Origin: Ornithodoros turicata
Lineage: Eukaryota; Arthropoda; Arachnida; Ixodida; Argasidae
Length of the DNA: 64,000 bases
Assembly (NCBI RefSeq): GCF_037126465.1
Contig: NC_088207.1
Coordinates: 20,103,049 to 20,167,048 of the forward strand
Direction: 5' to 3'
Below, one piece after another: positions 1 to 11,115 of this stretch. The stretch's first letter is position 1, and every line of letters begins with the position of its first letter. A program made the translations under genes and the position numbers. The notes beneath the pieces were generated by a model. It worked only from the letters and a program-made list of their open reading frames with translations. It was not told where the DNA came from and did not search any database.

Positions 1-317
1 ACGCACGTGTCTTCCCTCCTTGCATCGTAAACAACGATCAGCATCAATATGGCGTCGGCGACCGGCTGACAACTGCACAACAATAGAGCACGGCGAGGGA
101 GGTGGCTTAGCCGTGACGTCGCATGACGCGCTTCAAGTTAGGCTCCTCCTAATGGCCAAACTCTCCCTATAAACGGCTCTGGTTCAATCGCTGTTGACTT
201 CAGCTATCATTGGACATGTCTAACCGTGTGACAGGGGTATAGCATATAAGCCCTCCACCGTTCACTAAGCTTTTATTTGCCGGGTTGGCTTCAAAGCATT
301 AGAGCATCATTGCTATA
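1..317. other. Intronic flank of SLC22 copy A, no gene seen
   Basis: This stretch lies upstream of the first visible exon of copy A and should be intron between its seventh and eighth coding exons, by comparison with copy B. From about 187 onward it aligns with 25479-25610 of unit B. The first 180 bases have no counterpart in B or C. No coding motif was recognised. Confidence 0.5.
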
Positions 318-528
318 CAGGGTGTTTGCTCTAAAGTGTCCAGAAAGTATATTTAAAGCCAGCGATAAAAGAAAAGCAAGTGGTACTTTTCTGCTACTTA
401 AGTGAGACACAGGTACTGCTTCTCTAGTAGCACCTGTTTCTTAGTCAAGTAGCTGAAAAGTAGCGGTCGTTTCTCTTTTATCGCTCGCTTTCAATAAAAT
501 TTCTGGACACGTTAGAGCAACCGCCCTG
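318..528. mobile_element. Palindromic MITE (CAGGGTG ends, TA target)
   Basis: The two ends are inverted repeats of about 60 bp: the left begins CAGGGTGTTTGCTCTAA and the right ends TTAGAGCAACCGCCCTG. TA flanks both sides (316-317 and 529-530), as for Tc1/mariner-type insertion. The interior is a second inverted pair built on a CAAGTGGTACTTTTC-like arm. No transposase frame is present, so this is a non-autonomous element. Unit B keeps only its left part (from 25611) and unit C only its right end (about 47339-47358). Confidence 0.75.
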
Positions 529-1293
529 TATAAGTATACGCATAAACGCTATCGCACGCACGTTGTCGAAGGTTCTGGCGCTTATGATTGCTCTAGGCAC
601 AGTGAGGCATGGGGCAGAGTATCACATTGCCGATATCTGCCTCGTTTGAGAACCTCAGAAAAGCACAACGAACGTTATCCGTCGAACAGCGCGACATCGT
701 CATTAGTTCTCGCAAATGGGCAATCGACAGGCAAATCTTATTTGCGGACGTATTTCGACGATGACGAGCTATTTTGACTGGATTTCTTCCTGGCATACAA
801 CAATAGTGACCTGAATCCTACGCCTCATGACTGTAGTAAATGAAAGCGGAATCACACAGAATTGGAATCCAACGATGACATACTGTTTGCTCGCGCTGAG
901 TCACGCGGTAAGTCACGCGCTGGTGTGCCCATCTAACTATGTGACTGGGCACGGCGTTACTGAAGCACACGGGGCACACTGAATCAATGTACTCGATGGT
1001 CCGATCCTATAGCCGAGGAAGGTAGCCGTATTGGGGAGGTGAACATTGCTTCCAGCACAGTGTGCCGGAGATTTCCGGCGCACGTCAGAAGAATCCCAGC
1101 AAATTATCCGGGGTCCTACACTGCGGCACGTGCAGCATGTCACCACACAAATTGGCTAACTCACCTTACGTGTAAATCTACTACCCATTTGATTGTCCTT
1201 TTGCTTGTACCTAAAGCCAAGTGTATGGCAGGAGAGAGTGCCGCGGGCCGTGGAAAATACGAAGTTTTCTGAGCAAGAAAATACTCAATTATT
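529..1293. other. Intronic sequence shared with unit C, absent from unit B
   Basis: The sequence aligns with roughly 47345-48375 in unit C and is missing at the equivalent place in unit B, where the MITE remnant at about 25795 joins directly to sequence equivalent to 1258. Unit C holds an extra stretch (about 47925-48180) relative to A. A minus-strand open frame (593-796) is conserved in C (within 47421-47795) but resembles no family I can name, and shared descent of the duplicated DNA explains its conservation. Confidence 0.5.
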
Positions 1294-2130
1294 AGAGAGT
1301 ACATCGTACGCTATCGCCTTTGCGTACGGAAGCGATAGCGTTGCTGGTTCTGCGCACGGCGCGAAGCTCTCTTTCTGTTGTGGGCGTGCGCAGAACTATC
1401 AACGCTATCCCTTCCGTACGCAAAGGGGATAGCGTACTTATTTATTTCTTTATTTATTTACCTTAAGAGCTCGAAGGGGCATTACATAAGGGGGGTACAA
1501 CTGATGCATCCAAAATGAACAGCAACAATAGAACAATCTTACATAGATAACAAAGATATTATAAGTGTTAATTAGATAAAGAAATCAGACAAAGCAGCCT
1601 TAAACAGTGCTGCATCTTTAATTGTGACTATGGAAGATGGTAATGTGTCCCATTCTGAGATGGCCAATGGGATGGGTGATTTAATAAATGTAGTGGTTCG
1701 AGCCCTTGGGCGGGTAATGTAACAAGCATGATGAATACGCGCAAGTCGATGAGGCGGAGGAAGCAAACTCAAGTCAATTTCGAAACATGGAGAATAATAA
1801 AGATTATGTAAGAGACACAGCCGGGATATTTTCCTCCGGATTTCTAATGTTTGGATACCATTATCTTTTTTGAGAGCTGAGACACTTGTGAATCGTGAGT
1901 AATTTGAAGTTATGAACCTGACGGGGGGGGGGGGGGGGGGCTCTACTTTGGATATGTTCCAGCTCGTTGATAAGAGTCGACTGATAGGGGCTCCAGATAA
2001 CTGCTGCAAACTCTAATTTCGGTCTTACAAATGCCTCGTAAGCCATTCGTTTGACGTTACTAGGTGCCGACCTTAGATGGCGCTTAAGATAAACAAGGGC
2101 GATAACCAATACGATGTACTAAAACTCACT
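1294..2130. mobile_element. MITE with 3-bp ATT target duplication, split by a LINE
   Basis: Copy C retains the empty site (about 48372-48384). In A the insertion is flanked by ATT at 1291-1293 and 2131-2133. The left end reads AGAGAGTACATCGTACGC and the right end is the imperfect inverse, finishing ATGTACTAAAACTCACT. Long inverted arms built on GCGTACGGAAG and GATAGCG face each other at 1307-1345 and 1393-1437. A minus-strand LINE fragment interrupts the right arm from about 1440 to 2109. A complete, uninterrupted relative lies at 57541-57669. Confidence 0.65.
1440..2109 (-). pseudogene. CR1/L2-like LINE fragment, reverse transcriptase C-terminus
   Basis: Two overlapping minus-strand frames together encode the end of a non-LTR retrotransposon reverse transcriptase. 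One (1861-2109) has the family pattern AYEAFVRPKLEFAAVIWSPY followed by an LEHIQSR-type stretch. The other (1572-2009) has the RRKISRLCLLHNL-type C-terminal helix and ends in a stop at 1572. The frame changes at an 18-base run of G on the plus strand (1923-1940), so the copy is broken. The 3' end of the LINE is the TTATTTATTTCTTTATTTA-type tail at about 1440. It is 5'-truncated, as is usual for target-primed insertions, and sits inside a MITE arm. Confidence 0.7.
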
Positions 2131-2654
2131 ATTTTGTCGACCCCGACGTTCCTGATACGGCACTGCTAAAAGGTAGCGGCAGGAGACGCCCTGAGCCCTG
2201 CTACGCGTTCAAAGTTAACTTTCCATCAATTGACTCGTTGTACGCTTGAGGTATCATACTCCCCCACTGGTGGCAACTCTCTGCCCGAGCCTGGCGCATA
2301 CAGTTACGAGGGTTTTCTGTACGCTTGTCGCAACGCTTATTTTGCGTTACCAGTATGCGTTACCATTATGATTTGTTCCAGCCACTGGAGTTAAAATGTA
2401 AAGTTTTCTTTCCTGTACAGAAATGACAAACAGAAATCGACGAACTTTTTCGTCTCACTGTGCCTCACGATCCTCAGTATTCAGTTCGCCGTGTGAAAGC
2501 AGTGTACTTTATCACTCTGACATCAAAACACGAAGCATCAAGCATCGTTGTGGAGGATCCTCCACAGCAACATTTGTTGCTCTCTTTACGTCCTTCTAGC
2601 CACTGAAAGTCGCAAAAGGGGTTGGGTTCGTAACTCCATGCTGTGCTTGACGTA

Positions 2655-3043
2655 CACTATAAACTGAAAAACACCCTTATGGGTGTAAATCGCTTGTCCT
2701 ATAATTGACTCCTCTTTTTGCACCGTATGGTCTGGAACACCCTTTTTAGAGGGTGTATCCTGTGTAAAACGCCCTTTGAAAGGGTGCTTTTTCTTGAAAA
2801 TGTCGTCTTTTGCACCCTTTATACACCTTTTTAGGAGGGTGTTTAACGATCTTACACCCTCCTAAAAGGGTGTTTAAAGGGTGCAAAAGAGGGCATTTTC
2901 AAAGAAAAGCGCCCTTTCCAGGGGTGATTTACACGGAATACACCCTCTAAAAAGGGTGTTCCAGACCATGTACGGTGTAAAAAGAGGTGTCAGTTATAGG
3001 ACAAGCCATTTACACCCATAAGGGTGTTTTCCAGTTTACAGTG
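2655..3043. mobile_element. 389-bp multi-palindromic MITE, TA target, only in copy A
   Basis: The entire element folds back on itself around about 2845. Its ends are CACTATAAACTG and the inverse CAGTTTACAGTG. TA duplicates at 2653-2654 and 3044-3045, and units B (about 26338) and C (about 48873) carry the uninterrupted site. The arms are filled with short inverted words of the ACACCCTTTT / AAAAGGGTGT type, so the element is palindromic at two scales. It sits 66 bp upstream of a coding exon of SLC22 copy A. Degenerate relatives lie near 32628-33412 and 36316-36506. Confidence 0.85.
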
Positions 3044-3109
3044 TAATAACAAAACACATATTCGCATGTTGTTTACACGCATATGTTATTCTTCGTTCCT
3101 GATTTGCAG

Positions 3110-6100
3110 GTGACGAGGCGCTACACTATGTGCAGATGACGTTGAGAACACTCGCTCTTTCTTCTATCGGGGTTTCTGTGACTGTCGTCCTCCTGTACAT
3201 GGTGGAAATGAACCCGACCTCTGTGAGAACTATCTCCGTCTGCATGTGCTGCGTCTTCTCCAGAGTGGGCGGAATATTGTCAGTTCTTGTTGGAAAACTA
3301 GTACGTATGTTCGAAATCTCATCCCTTAGCATCTAGCATGGCATCATTTAGCAAAACTAGTAATGACCGAGAGGGAGAGAGCTTCTGGCGCAGCTTATGT
3401 ATATATGCAAAACACTGCTTTCATAGCCTACACTCTAAAAACAGCACTTCACCGCATAACATGCTCAAGGCCAGTCCACAGCATACAATAATACTGCTAT
3501 TGCATTCACCCTTTGGCGAAGTTTTTCATACTGTATAGCACCGACGCAGATGGCGCCTCTCACGACATTCGCCGTCTTCCGATACAATGTACTGTAGCTC
3601 AAAACAAGAAGTGACGCAGTAACCGGTTTGATAAAAGTAACACATACACACACAAAAAAAACTACATTGCTATAGCACAGTCTTTGCAGACGTATACCAT
3701 GTGCCATAGCCGCAAACTTGTGGCGTCGCAATACAATATATGCGCACTGTGTATTTAGTTTATTAAGCGGGGATTTGTCACTGCGGCAAGAACCTAAAAA
3801 TTTAGGTTTGGCATGTCAATCAAACAAGTACAAACAAGTACAAGGCCGAAACAGCTGTCCAGTACTGGCATGGCGACGTTTGAGTTACAAACATATGCTA
3901 TACGTGCAGCCAAAGAGCTCCGGCTATTTTTTTCATTTTATACTTCACTGGCTTTGCACTGGGCTTTCAGTTCAGTGAGTGAGTTATCTCACCCTGACGG
4001 GAGGAATCACGTGTTACGTGACCTTCTGACGCCATCCACTCAAACGTTGCCTGCCTGCGTACTGCTGATGATGGCCCAAACAAGGCCGAAACAGCTGTCC
4101 CGTACTGGCATGGCGACGTTTGAGTTACAAACAAAAACAAGTACTTTTCCTTGGTAGTTTTCTTCTACGGTTACACAAAATTTCACCAACGGGGAGGTGT
4201 AGCTCGGAATGGCGAAGCGGGGATTTCGTGACAAAAAGAAAAAAAAAAGACCAATCGCATTCATTCATGTTTTTGTGGCATCAAGCTTGACGCTGGACGT
4301 TCCACCCTAGGAAATTGTGTCTGGAGAGGTGACTCAAACGGCGCTATATGCGGTGGCCTGCATAGTTGCTGGATTTCTGGTAACCGGGCTTCCCGAGACA
4401 AGAATGGTCATTCTACCAGAGGTGATCAAGAAGGAGGATATCTTTCGGTACGTAACGGAATGCGATATTGACAACATAATGCACAGCTGAAAAGAATATC
4501 GTGCCGACGGGAAGCTCATACTGATCAGACCGCTCTTTCATTCACATTGAAATGGCTAGCCTTTCGCTGCCGGTACGAGCGAACACGATTATAATTGGCT
4601 GTGAAAAGTCCGCAACAGGAAATGATATCCTATCAGGCAGAGCGGGTCCAGATCTGCGTGTATCCCCCCCAGTCGCAATCCATTTAATCGCATGCGCTAC
4701 ATGTATTTTGTTGCTCCTTACTCGTATCGTACGCTAATTAGAGCGCGGCAGTATGCAAGTTGTAACGTACCACACTGTTAGAAAAATTCCCAGGGCGCGT
4801 ACCTTTTGAGGTACCTTCCTCAAGGTATACTATCTTTATACCTCGCTGAAGGTATATTATTTGCACTGTAGGGTATAAGCATATACCTCCTATATATTAT
4901 GAAGACCTCAGGTGTGATTCCGAAAACTATAATCCAGTGATGGCCAGTAGTTAACTACATGTAGTTAAACTACTAGTTAAACTACTTGATTGTAGTTAAA
5001 AAGTAGTTATCAACTACTTTCAGAAATGTAGTGGCAACTACTAGTTAAACTATTATTTTGAGTAGTTAACTACAGTAGTTAGGTTACTGCAGGCGCCAAC
5101 TACTTCTGATTTTGCCGCAAGCTTTACGGCACGATTGTGCTTCCGACTTTTACCTTGAGCTACTTGTTTGATGAGAACGGAGGTGCAGAGCAATTGTGTT
5201 GTGCATGTGCACTAAATCTTCACTTTTGATGCTTCTCTAGTGAAGCCTCATTTGCTGCGAAATAATTCTGCAACTTAGTTTATCGCGTAGGCACAAAAAG
5301 AATCCCGCCGCAAGCTTTGTATTTGACGATCGTAGCAATGGCTTGAGCCAAAGTTTATCATTGCTTGTGATTCATATTTAGGTGTCCAAGAACACCACAA
5401 GGGATTGGGGTTGATGGACAGCGTTAAGTAGTTATAGATGTAGTTAAACTACATTGCAGTAGTTAAAGAAGTAGTTTTAACTACTCCCCTGAAAAGTAGT
5501 TGAACTACTAGTTAAACTACTCAATCTCAAAGTAGTTAGTAGTTATAGTTAAACTACTCTAGAAGTAGTTAGTGACCATCACTGCTATAATCTTCTATTG
5601 ATTTCAACGCCGTACCCGAGTAGTCGCTTCCGATCCCAGCTGGCCAGAAATTAACAAAAATGACAAAAGGAACGAGAACGAAACCTGGGCGTGGAGAGAA
5701 ATACCTCAACATGCTCCCACACAAACTCACAACACATGGTGCGCATCGGAGGGCAAAGAAATGGAGTACGCCTGAAATTTTCAAAACCAAGAAACGACAT
5801 CAAGAAATACTAGGGAAAATCTTCCCCGGACCAGCGCCGCAAGCGATACTGAAGTTTGCCTTTGCTGGGGAACAGATACATATAAAACACAGCGGGGCTT
5901 CGCAAATATGGACCGCCCTTCCCCCAGGAAGCAACTCAAGAAGTGAGGACGCGTATATTTAGTTATTTTATGAAGAAATAATAGGCTGCCAGGTATCACT
6001 AGCCAACCTGATTAGAATGCTACTGTATTAACGACTGTGTTTTTTTAATCAAGTTACTGTTTAACTGAGATGATATCCTCTGTGCTACAAATTAATGTGA

Positions 6101-6511
6101 TCCCACAGGTTGCGGAGGTAAAGCTATACAGAACGCTGAGCGTATAAACGTAAGAGAGAAGTGCCTTGTTATGCCTTCAACTGCCGTGGAAGGTATAACC
6201 TCAGTGTTCTATACCTCCCACATGGTTTAAACGGGGAATAGACTGTGGTATAATGAGGCATAAATATGATACTTTAGCCCTGGATTATACCTTTTTATAC
6301 CTTCTATATACGTTTTCTTCTAACAGTGCACTTGTGTTTTGTCCCCACCAGAATAGAACCTCTTCGGGTTGGAAAGGCTTCCAAGAGAAGACTGGAAGAA
6401 ACTACGAAATCTGTGACTCCTGTAGAGGAGAGATCACTTGGAGAATTTCCTTTCTCTTCGGAACGAGCATCTCGAATGAGTTACCTGAAGGATATAAGTA
6501 GCGCGCTCTAG
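3110..6511 (+). CDS. SLC22-family transporter, copy A (3' three exons only)
   Basis: This is the 3' end of a multi-spanning organic-ion transporter of the major facilitator superfamily. Exons are 3110-3300, 4311-4447 and 6352-6511 (stop TAG). All have AG acceptors and GT donors, with phases matching copy B exactly. The first exon encodes TM10-TM11 with the family signature YMVEMNPTSVRTISV. The second encodes TM12 followed by GLPETR. The third encodes a polar cytoplasmic tail ending YLKDISSAL. Upstream exons lie before the window. Introns are enlarged by a 1.56-kb insertion (4773-6328) directly before the last exon; its right end is only 23 bp from the acceptor. Compared with B and C it has S for C in the CVFSRVGG segment and I and E for T and Q near LPEVIKKED. 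No disabling change is seen in the visible part. AATAAA signals occur at 6733-6738 and 6740-6745. Substrate cannot be inferred. Confidence 0.85.
4773..6328. mobile_element. 1.56-kb insertion with CACTGTTAG inverted ends, only in copy A
   Basis: The left end CACTGTTAGAAAAA and right end TTTTCTTCTAACAGTG are inverted repeats, flanked by CA at 4771-4772 and 6329-6330. Units B and C have continuous sequence here (about 28790 and 51336). Subterminal DNA is packed with alternating AGGTATA and TATACCT words at 4800-4895 and 6165-6305. A separate element is nested at 4935-5584. An open frame at 5660-5962 matches no transposase I recognise, so the element is probably non-autonomous. Confidence 0.7.
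4935..5584. mobile_element. hAT-like non-autonomous element, perfect 8-bp target duplication
   Basis: CTATAATC flanks both sides (4927-4934 and 5585-5592), the 8-bp duplication typical of hAT transposons. Ends are CAGTGATGG and CCATCACTG, fitting the hAT CAGNG rule. Subterminal regions at 4946-5080 and 5425-5575 are dense clusters of TAGTTAAACTAC-like words in both orientations. This clustering resembles transposase-binding arrays. No transposase is encoded, and it is nested in the 4773-6328 insertion. Confidence 0.85.
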
Positions 6512-6890
6512 CGAGTCAAGCTAAGGGCTCATACAATAAGGACACATAAGGGTTTTACCAGAACCAAGCCTGGTGAAATGCGATGAAACGATGCATGATC
6601 TTATATGTATAATAATGTAGATAATGCGATTACACATACGATACCGATTTTCTCGCGTCCGTTGTTTCGCTTATTATTTATTTATTTTACCCTCAAGGCC
6701 CAAACGTGCAATACAGAGAGCAGTTTTAAAAAAATAAACAATAAATATGACATGGAGCATACAGCAACAATTCGTATATTAGTAGTAGTTTATCATAATT
6801 ATGGTAACATATAATAGCTATAACATCACGTATTACAAGTGCACTCTTAAAAATGAGGGGGGGGGGGGTGTCGAGGTAGCTTGCCGTTGT

Positions 6891-7218
6891 TTAGTTTTGT
6901 TGTGTAACCTATTTTTCTGTTGTTACCTCTGCCACACTCTTAAAAATGAACTTCACCACATAGCACGCTCCTAGCCAACCACCATCCCGAATGACAACGT
7001 TCTCGCCCCTGATTTGTTGAAAACGGAAGGAGGAGCCTATTTTGTGCCGTGCATAATGAGCACAAAATAGGCTCCTCCTCCCGTTTTCAACAAATCTAGG
7101 GCGAGAACGTTGTCATTCGGGGTGATGGTTGGCTATAGGAGCGTGCTATGTGGTGAAGTTCATTTTTAAGAGTGTGGCAGAGGTAACAACAGAAAAATAG
7201 GTTACACAACAAAACTAA
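6891..7218. mobile_element. MITE carrying an inverted duplication of 43 bp of host flank
   Basis: The MITE proper is 6934-7175, with ends ACACTCTTAAAAATGAAC and the inverse. Host sequence at 7176-7218 (GGCAGAGGTAACAACAG...) is repeated in inverted orientation at 6891-6933. Unit B has the single-copy, MITE-free version at about 29301-29345. The full palindrome therefore extends through host DNA, which simple cut-and-paste insertion does not produce. A G-run at 6857-6868 precedes it. Confidence 0.8.
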
Positions 7219-7587
7219 ACATTATGATATTACATATGACAATACAACTCACAATGCGGAAAAACAAAAACCTGCTTTGCATTATTGTGCAGTGTTAGAT
7301 ATGGCATTATGAAATTGACAGTGATGTCTGAAATTTATTCGTGAAGGCGGTTCTACCCTTCTGATGTGCGAAAAATAAATGACTCATGAAACTCTTCTGT
7401 ACGACATGATTTATTTCCAACCTTGTGTTGATCTATGCGCGATGATACGTATGATGGTGAAAGTAGTCGGTCATTGCGTAAGTATGGCAATGTGACTCGA
7501 AATGGCGAAATGCGTGGCATCATCTCGCAATAAAGTTGTTGTTATGGCATGCGGTGAAAGACTTATGACGACTTACGACTCAATCTT

Positions 7588-7827
7588 ACACTCTTAAAAA
7601 TGAACCTCACCGCATAGCACGCTCCTAGCCAGTCGTCATCTCGAATGATATCGTAATCTGCCCTGACTTGGCGCGTACGCCTTTTTTGTGACACTTATGC
7701 TGTTCATAATTGTCATAGAAAAGGCGTACGCCTCCCGTTTTCAACAAATCCGGGAATATAACGATATCATTCGTCGTGATGGTTGGCTAGGAGCGTGCTA
7801 TGCGGTAAAATTCATTTCTAAGCGTGT
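7588..7827. mobile_element. MITE of the ACACTCTTAAAAATGAA family
   Basis: Ends are ACACTCTTAAAAATGAAC and its imperfect inverse finishing TTCATTTCTAAGCGTGT. The inner arms carry GCGTACGCC facing an inverse copy around 7700. It is shared with unit B (30007-30246), so it predates that duplication. Family members also lie at 6934-7175, 10399-10648, 22517-22769, 22777-23024, 44388-44640 and 44648-44890. Confidence 0.8.
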
Positions 7828-9690
7828 ACGACGAGTTGCAAGGGTAATTGTAGTGTGTTTTTCATTGATGTCACGGCTGCTGGGCGATGGAAAATTCGGT
7901 GGATGAAACCCTCTGCATTATTTTGGATGAGCTCTATTGAGTTGAGAGAAATGGAGCTGGGGTCCCGTGTTGATGCAGCGTACTCGAGCTTACTGTGTAC
8001 TAGTGTCTATACACTGTTAGTTTTAGAGAACTGGGGGCATTTGAGAAGTTGCGACGAATGTAACAAGATACGGCTGGCAATAGGCATTATATTACTTATG
8101 TGCTGTGAGAAGGGAAGAGATGAATTTATATGGACACCAAGGTACCGGTGTGGTAAAACGGGTTGAAGTAGACTATTATTAAGGTAGTAGAATGGTACTA
8201 AAGTATTAGCTCGAGACATTTTAAGCTTTGCTAGTATTTTGTTCCATTAGCCACTTGTTCCACCAATTGGATAATATTACGCAGTTATCAGCCAATAGGT
8301 GGAAGTTACAGGAGACACAATCCGGGAGATCATTAATAAATATAAGGAAAAGACTGAGTCTCGTGGCACACCAGAGCGAACAGGAGATAACGAGGACGGG
8401 TGGCTATTAGAGGTGACAAACTGGGAACGATTAGAAAGAAATCAATTCAATCCACGCTTGAAGATTGGGATCTATGGTTAGGAGTTTGTGACATAACCTT
8501 TTCAAATGCTTTAGAGAAGTGGCCATTCCATGCATGGAAGTGGCATAGGAAGTGAATATACGTTTTCAATAGAAATAGGCATATTTCATATGCAGTCTGC
8601 ATTTCAGCGACGGTCCAAAATCAGGTGGAATTTGTGACTAAAAGTTAACAACTGCGTTTCGCAAGAAAATGTTTTGCAGAGCCCGTAGTGTGCGTGAGAA
8701 AATAATGAGGAAGCGGTCTAAATGTTTGTTTCAAGGAAGCACACTAAATGTGAATAAAGGACGTGCTCAAGTATGTTGCAGTGAATGCATGCTAGTATGT
8801 GATATGGGTTTGTAATTGTTAGGTAAATCTTCGTTACAGGATTTGTGATCTGCTGCATGAGTGTCGAGAGGTTGCTGGAAGAGTTGAGAACGAATAATTG
8901 AGGAGTACAAAATGGTGCTTTTCAATGGTGATCAGAACGGTGCCAGGCGTTGATGATAGCTTCAGTGATTCAATTAACTTGATTATGCCAGTAAGCTCGG
9001 TTTGTAAAGGGACCCATTGAAAAGTGGTTATGAGGCTGCATAACTGGAAGTGGCGAGTTACCTGTGGCGAGTTACCTGTGGCGATGAAATCGTTATAAAA
9101 ACAGAATTCAGCACAGTCAGTGTCAGGTACTGTTTTCCCGTTTGAGCAGTTAAGGGTAATAGCAGTATGTTGGGAGGGACTGATTGTTTGCCAGAAGTTT
9201 TTAGCATCGTTAGCACCATTTAGGATCGTTAGCCTTTTGCTGTTAAGGCTGTGTGGCAGGTATGAGGGATAGTGCAAGTAGTCCTAGAATGGGAGATTCA
9301 AGCAGTGTGACGCCCCGATGAAATAGCGCCGTACCCTGTCAACAGTGTCAATTCTGTGGGATATCCATCGGATATATATTTTCACGGAGATTCGGATATC
9401 CGTACTATCAAGAGATTTCTCCAACGGATATCCTGGGACATCCAAGTGGCCGTGGTCCGAAGTTCCTACGGACGTGCATTTTGTGGACGTAACCGGGAGA
9501 TACGGTTGTAACCAGGGTCTCTGAGGGATGCTGCATGTAGCTATTTGATCACTCCATGGGCGATGTCCCAGATATTGTGCTCGAACATCCCCGATTTCAT
9601 TCAAATAAATTGTGCTTATTGTTCCCATGCAGCCAATGCTCTCCTTGCTTATTTTTGTCTTTTTTTTTTCGCGCTCTGGCCGCCTCATAA

Positions 9691-10398
9691 AGATTTCGAT
9701 GGGACATGTGACCTACCTGGTGGAAAAAAATGTGTGCTTGGTGACAACAGGATTGATGTGTCTTCGGCCGAAGCAACCTTGCGGTTTAACGCCAGATGAG
9801 TCTGGGGCTGACCAAGTTCAAAAATATTTTTAGCTGTTAAAAGAAAAAAGTGTTTCGACATAACTTCATATAAATATTCCAGGGACGTACTATGAAATGC
9901 AATTTGTCTCATATTTTTATCAGGACCACCTCAGTGCGCAAGTGACGCACGAATATGTGGTAAAAAGCAATATGTCCAAAGTTTTTTTGTTTTGTTTTTT
10001 TCTGCGTACCCTTCCAGGTGTGCGCGCCTCCAAATATTATTAACACGTTCTATGCCTCCTAGACAACAGCGCTGGATAGTTTAAATGGGTCTGAAAAAAT
10101 TGACAAGTTCTATAACAAAATTCCAAACGTTCTCGAAATTTTGGTTTCCTTGGGGCATAAACTTTCGACATAAAGTGTCGGTCCGCCTTCGACGGGTCTT
10201 GACACGAAAGCGCTATGCTTTGCTTTCAGTAAGAAGGGATTTAGTCGGAATTGGCGAAAGAGCTATCTCGCTAGAATTTTTTTTTTTTTTTTTTTCAGCG
10301 GGTCACATGTCTTATCGCAATTTTCAAGAGCCACGGCGCGAAAATGGGCCTGAAATGGCAATGCACAAACTTTGCTCCAGCAGCCCTCTGAATGCTCC
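9691..10398. other. Intergenic, shared with unit B up to about 10219
   Basis: This matches 32100-32627 of unit B until about 10219, where the units diverge because an AACACCC-type repeat begins in B. A T-run lies at 10277-10295. No gene was recognised. Confidence 0.5.
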
Positions 10399-10648
10399 AC
10401 ACTCTTAAAAATGAACTTCACCGCATAGCACGCTCCTAGCCAACCATAATCTCGAATGATATCGTTATCTGCCCTGATTTGTCGAAAACGGGAGGCGTAC
10501 GCCTTTTTGTGACAGTTATGAACAGCATAAGTGTCACAAAAAAGGCGTACGCCTCCCGTTTTCGACAAATCAGGGCCGATAACGATATCATTCGTCATGA
10601 TGGTTGGCCAAGAGCGCGCTCTGCGGTGAAGTCCATTTTTAAGAGTGC
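10399..10648. mobile_element. MITE of the ACACTCTTAAAAATGAA family
   Basis: The ends ACACTCTTAAAAATGAAC and TCCATTTTTAAGAGTG are inverted repeats. Arms with GGCGTACGCC and AACGATATCATTCG fold around about 10520. It has no coding capacity. Confidence 0.8.
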
Positions 10649-11115
10649 ATATAACACCCCGAAGGGACCTGATTCGGACAATGCGCGAAACCACCGAGAC
10701 GAGTCAACTTTGTGCTTTCTGAAACGCAAATTCTACAAAGATCGATTCCACGCAGATTGTACGTGGAAAATTCAACGTGCGAGCTGTAACACAAGTATAC
10801 AACTCAGTCTCAGCACTCATATACCACCAGTGGAATGGCGCACGTTTTAACAGTGTTGACGTTTATGATGGAATTCCTTAATTAACTTCCTGAGGAACAA
10901 CTGAATGTAACCAGTCAGAAAGAACGACGTCACGTTGATGCTGACTCCCAACTCGAAGCTATTCTTCGCTTCCGTGTTGTTTGTCTGCAGTAACTAAGTT
11001 TAATTAACTAAGGTTAATTAACTAAGACAGACACCTCACCCTTCGACTTGATTCACGGACGAACAAGTTCCTCCGATTCGCGTAAGTTTCCAAGACAAGC
11101 AATGTATAGTATGTA

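Larger units (their letters stand above)
6671..9690 (-). mobile_element. Degenerate LINE, minus strand (unit A copy)
   Basis: The minus strand reads a decayed non-LTR retrotransposon. A frame at 8834-9277 contains the linker typical between endonuclease and reverse transcriptase (NGANDAKNFWQTISPSQHT, then CAEFCFYNDF). A frame at 8007-8219 has the RT-proximal RYLGVHINSSLPFSQHI motif. The 3' end is the TTATTTATTTATTTTACCCT stretch at 6671-6690. Frames are broken throughout. The same element occupies 29133-32100 in unit B, and only its last 53 bases are left at 51671-51723 after unit C. The 5' limit is uncertain, and frame 9284-9688 was not recognised. Confidence 0.65.

Noticed and set aside
2655..3043. 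CRISPR-like array suggested by the repeated ACACCC words
   Set aside because: The repeats are irregular, alternate in orientation and form one palindrome with a TA target duplication; it is a MITE.
5660..5962. 100-codon lysine-rich frame as a transposase or host gene
   Set aside because: No recognised domain; it lies in a copy A-specific insertion and has no partner exon.
6253..6501. Alternative frame over the last SLC22 exon (also at 28771-28962 and 51319-51510)
   Set aside because: The preceding exon ends in CG, which fixes the frame to R-IEPLR; the other frame is open by chance.
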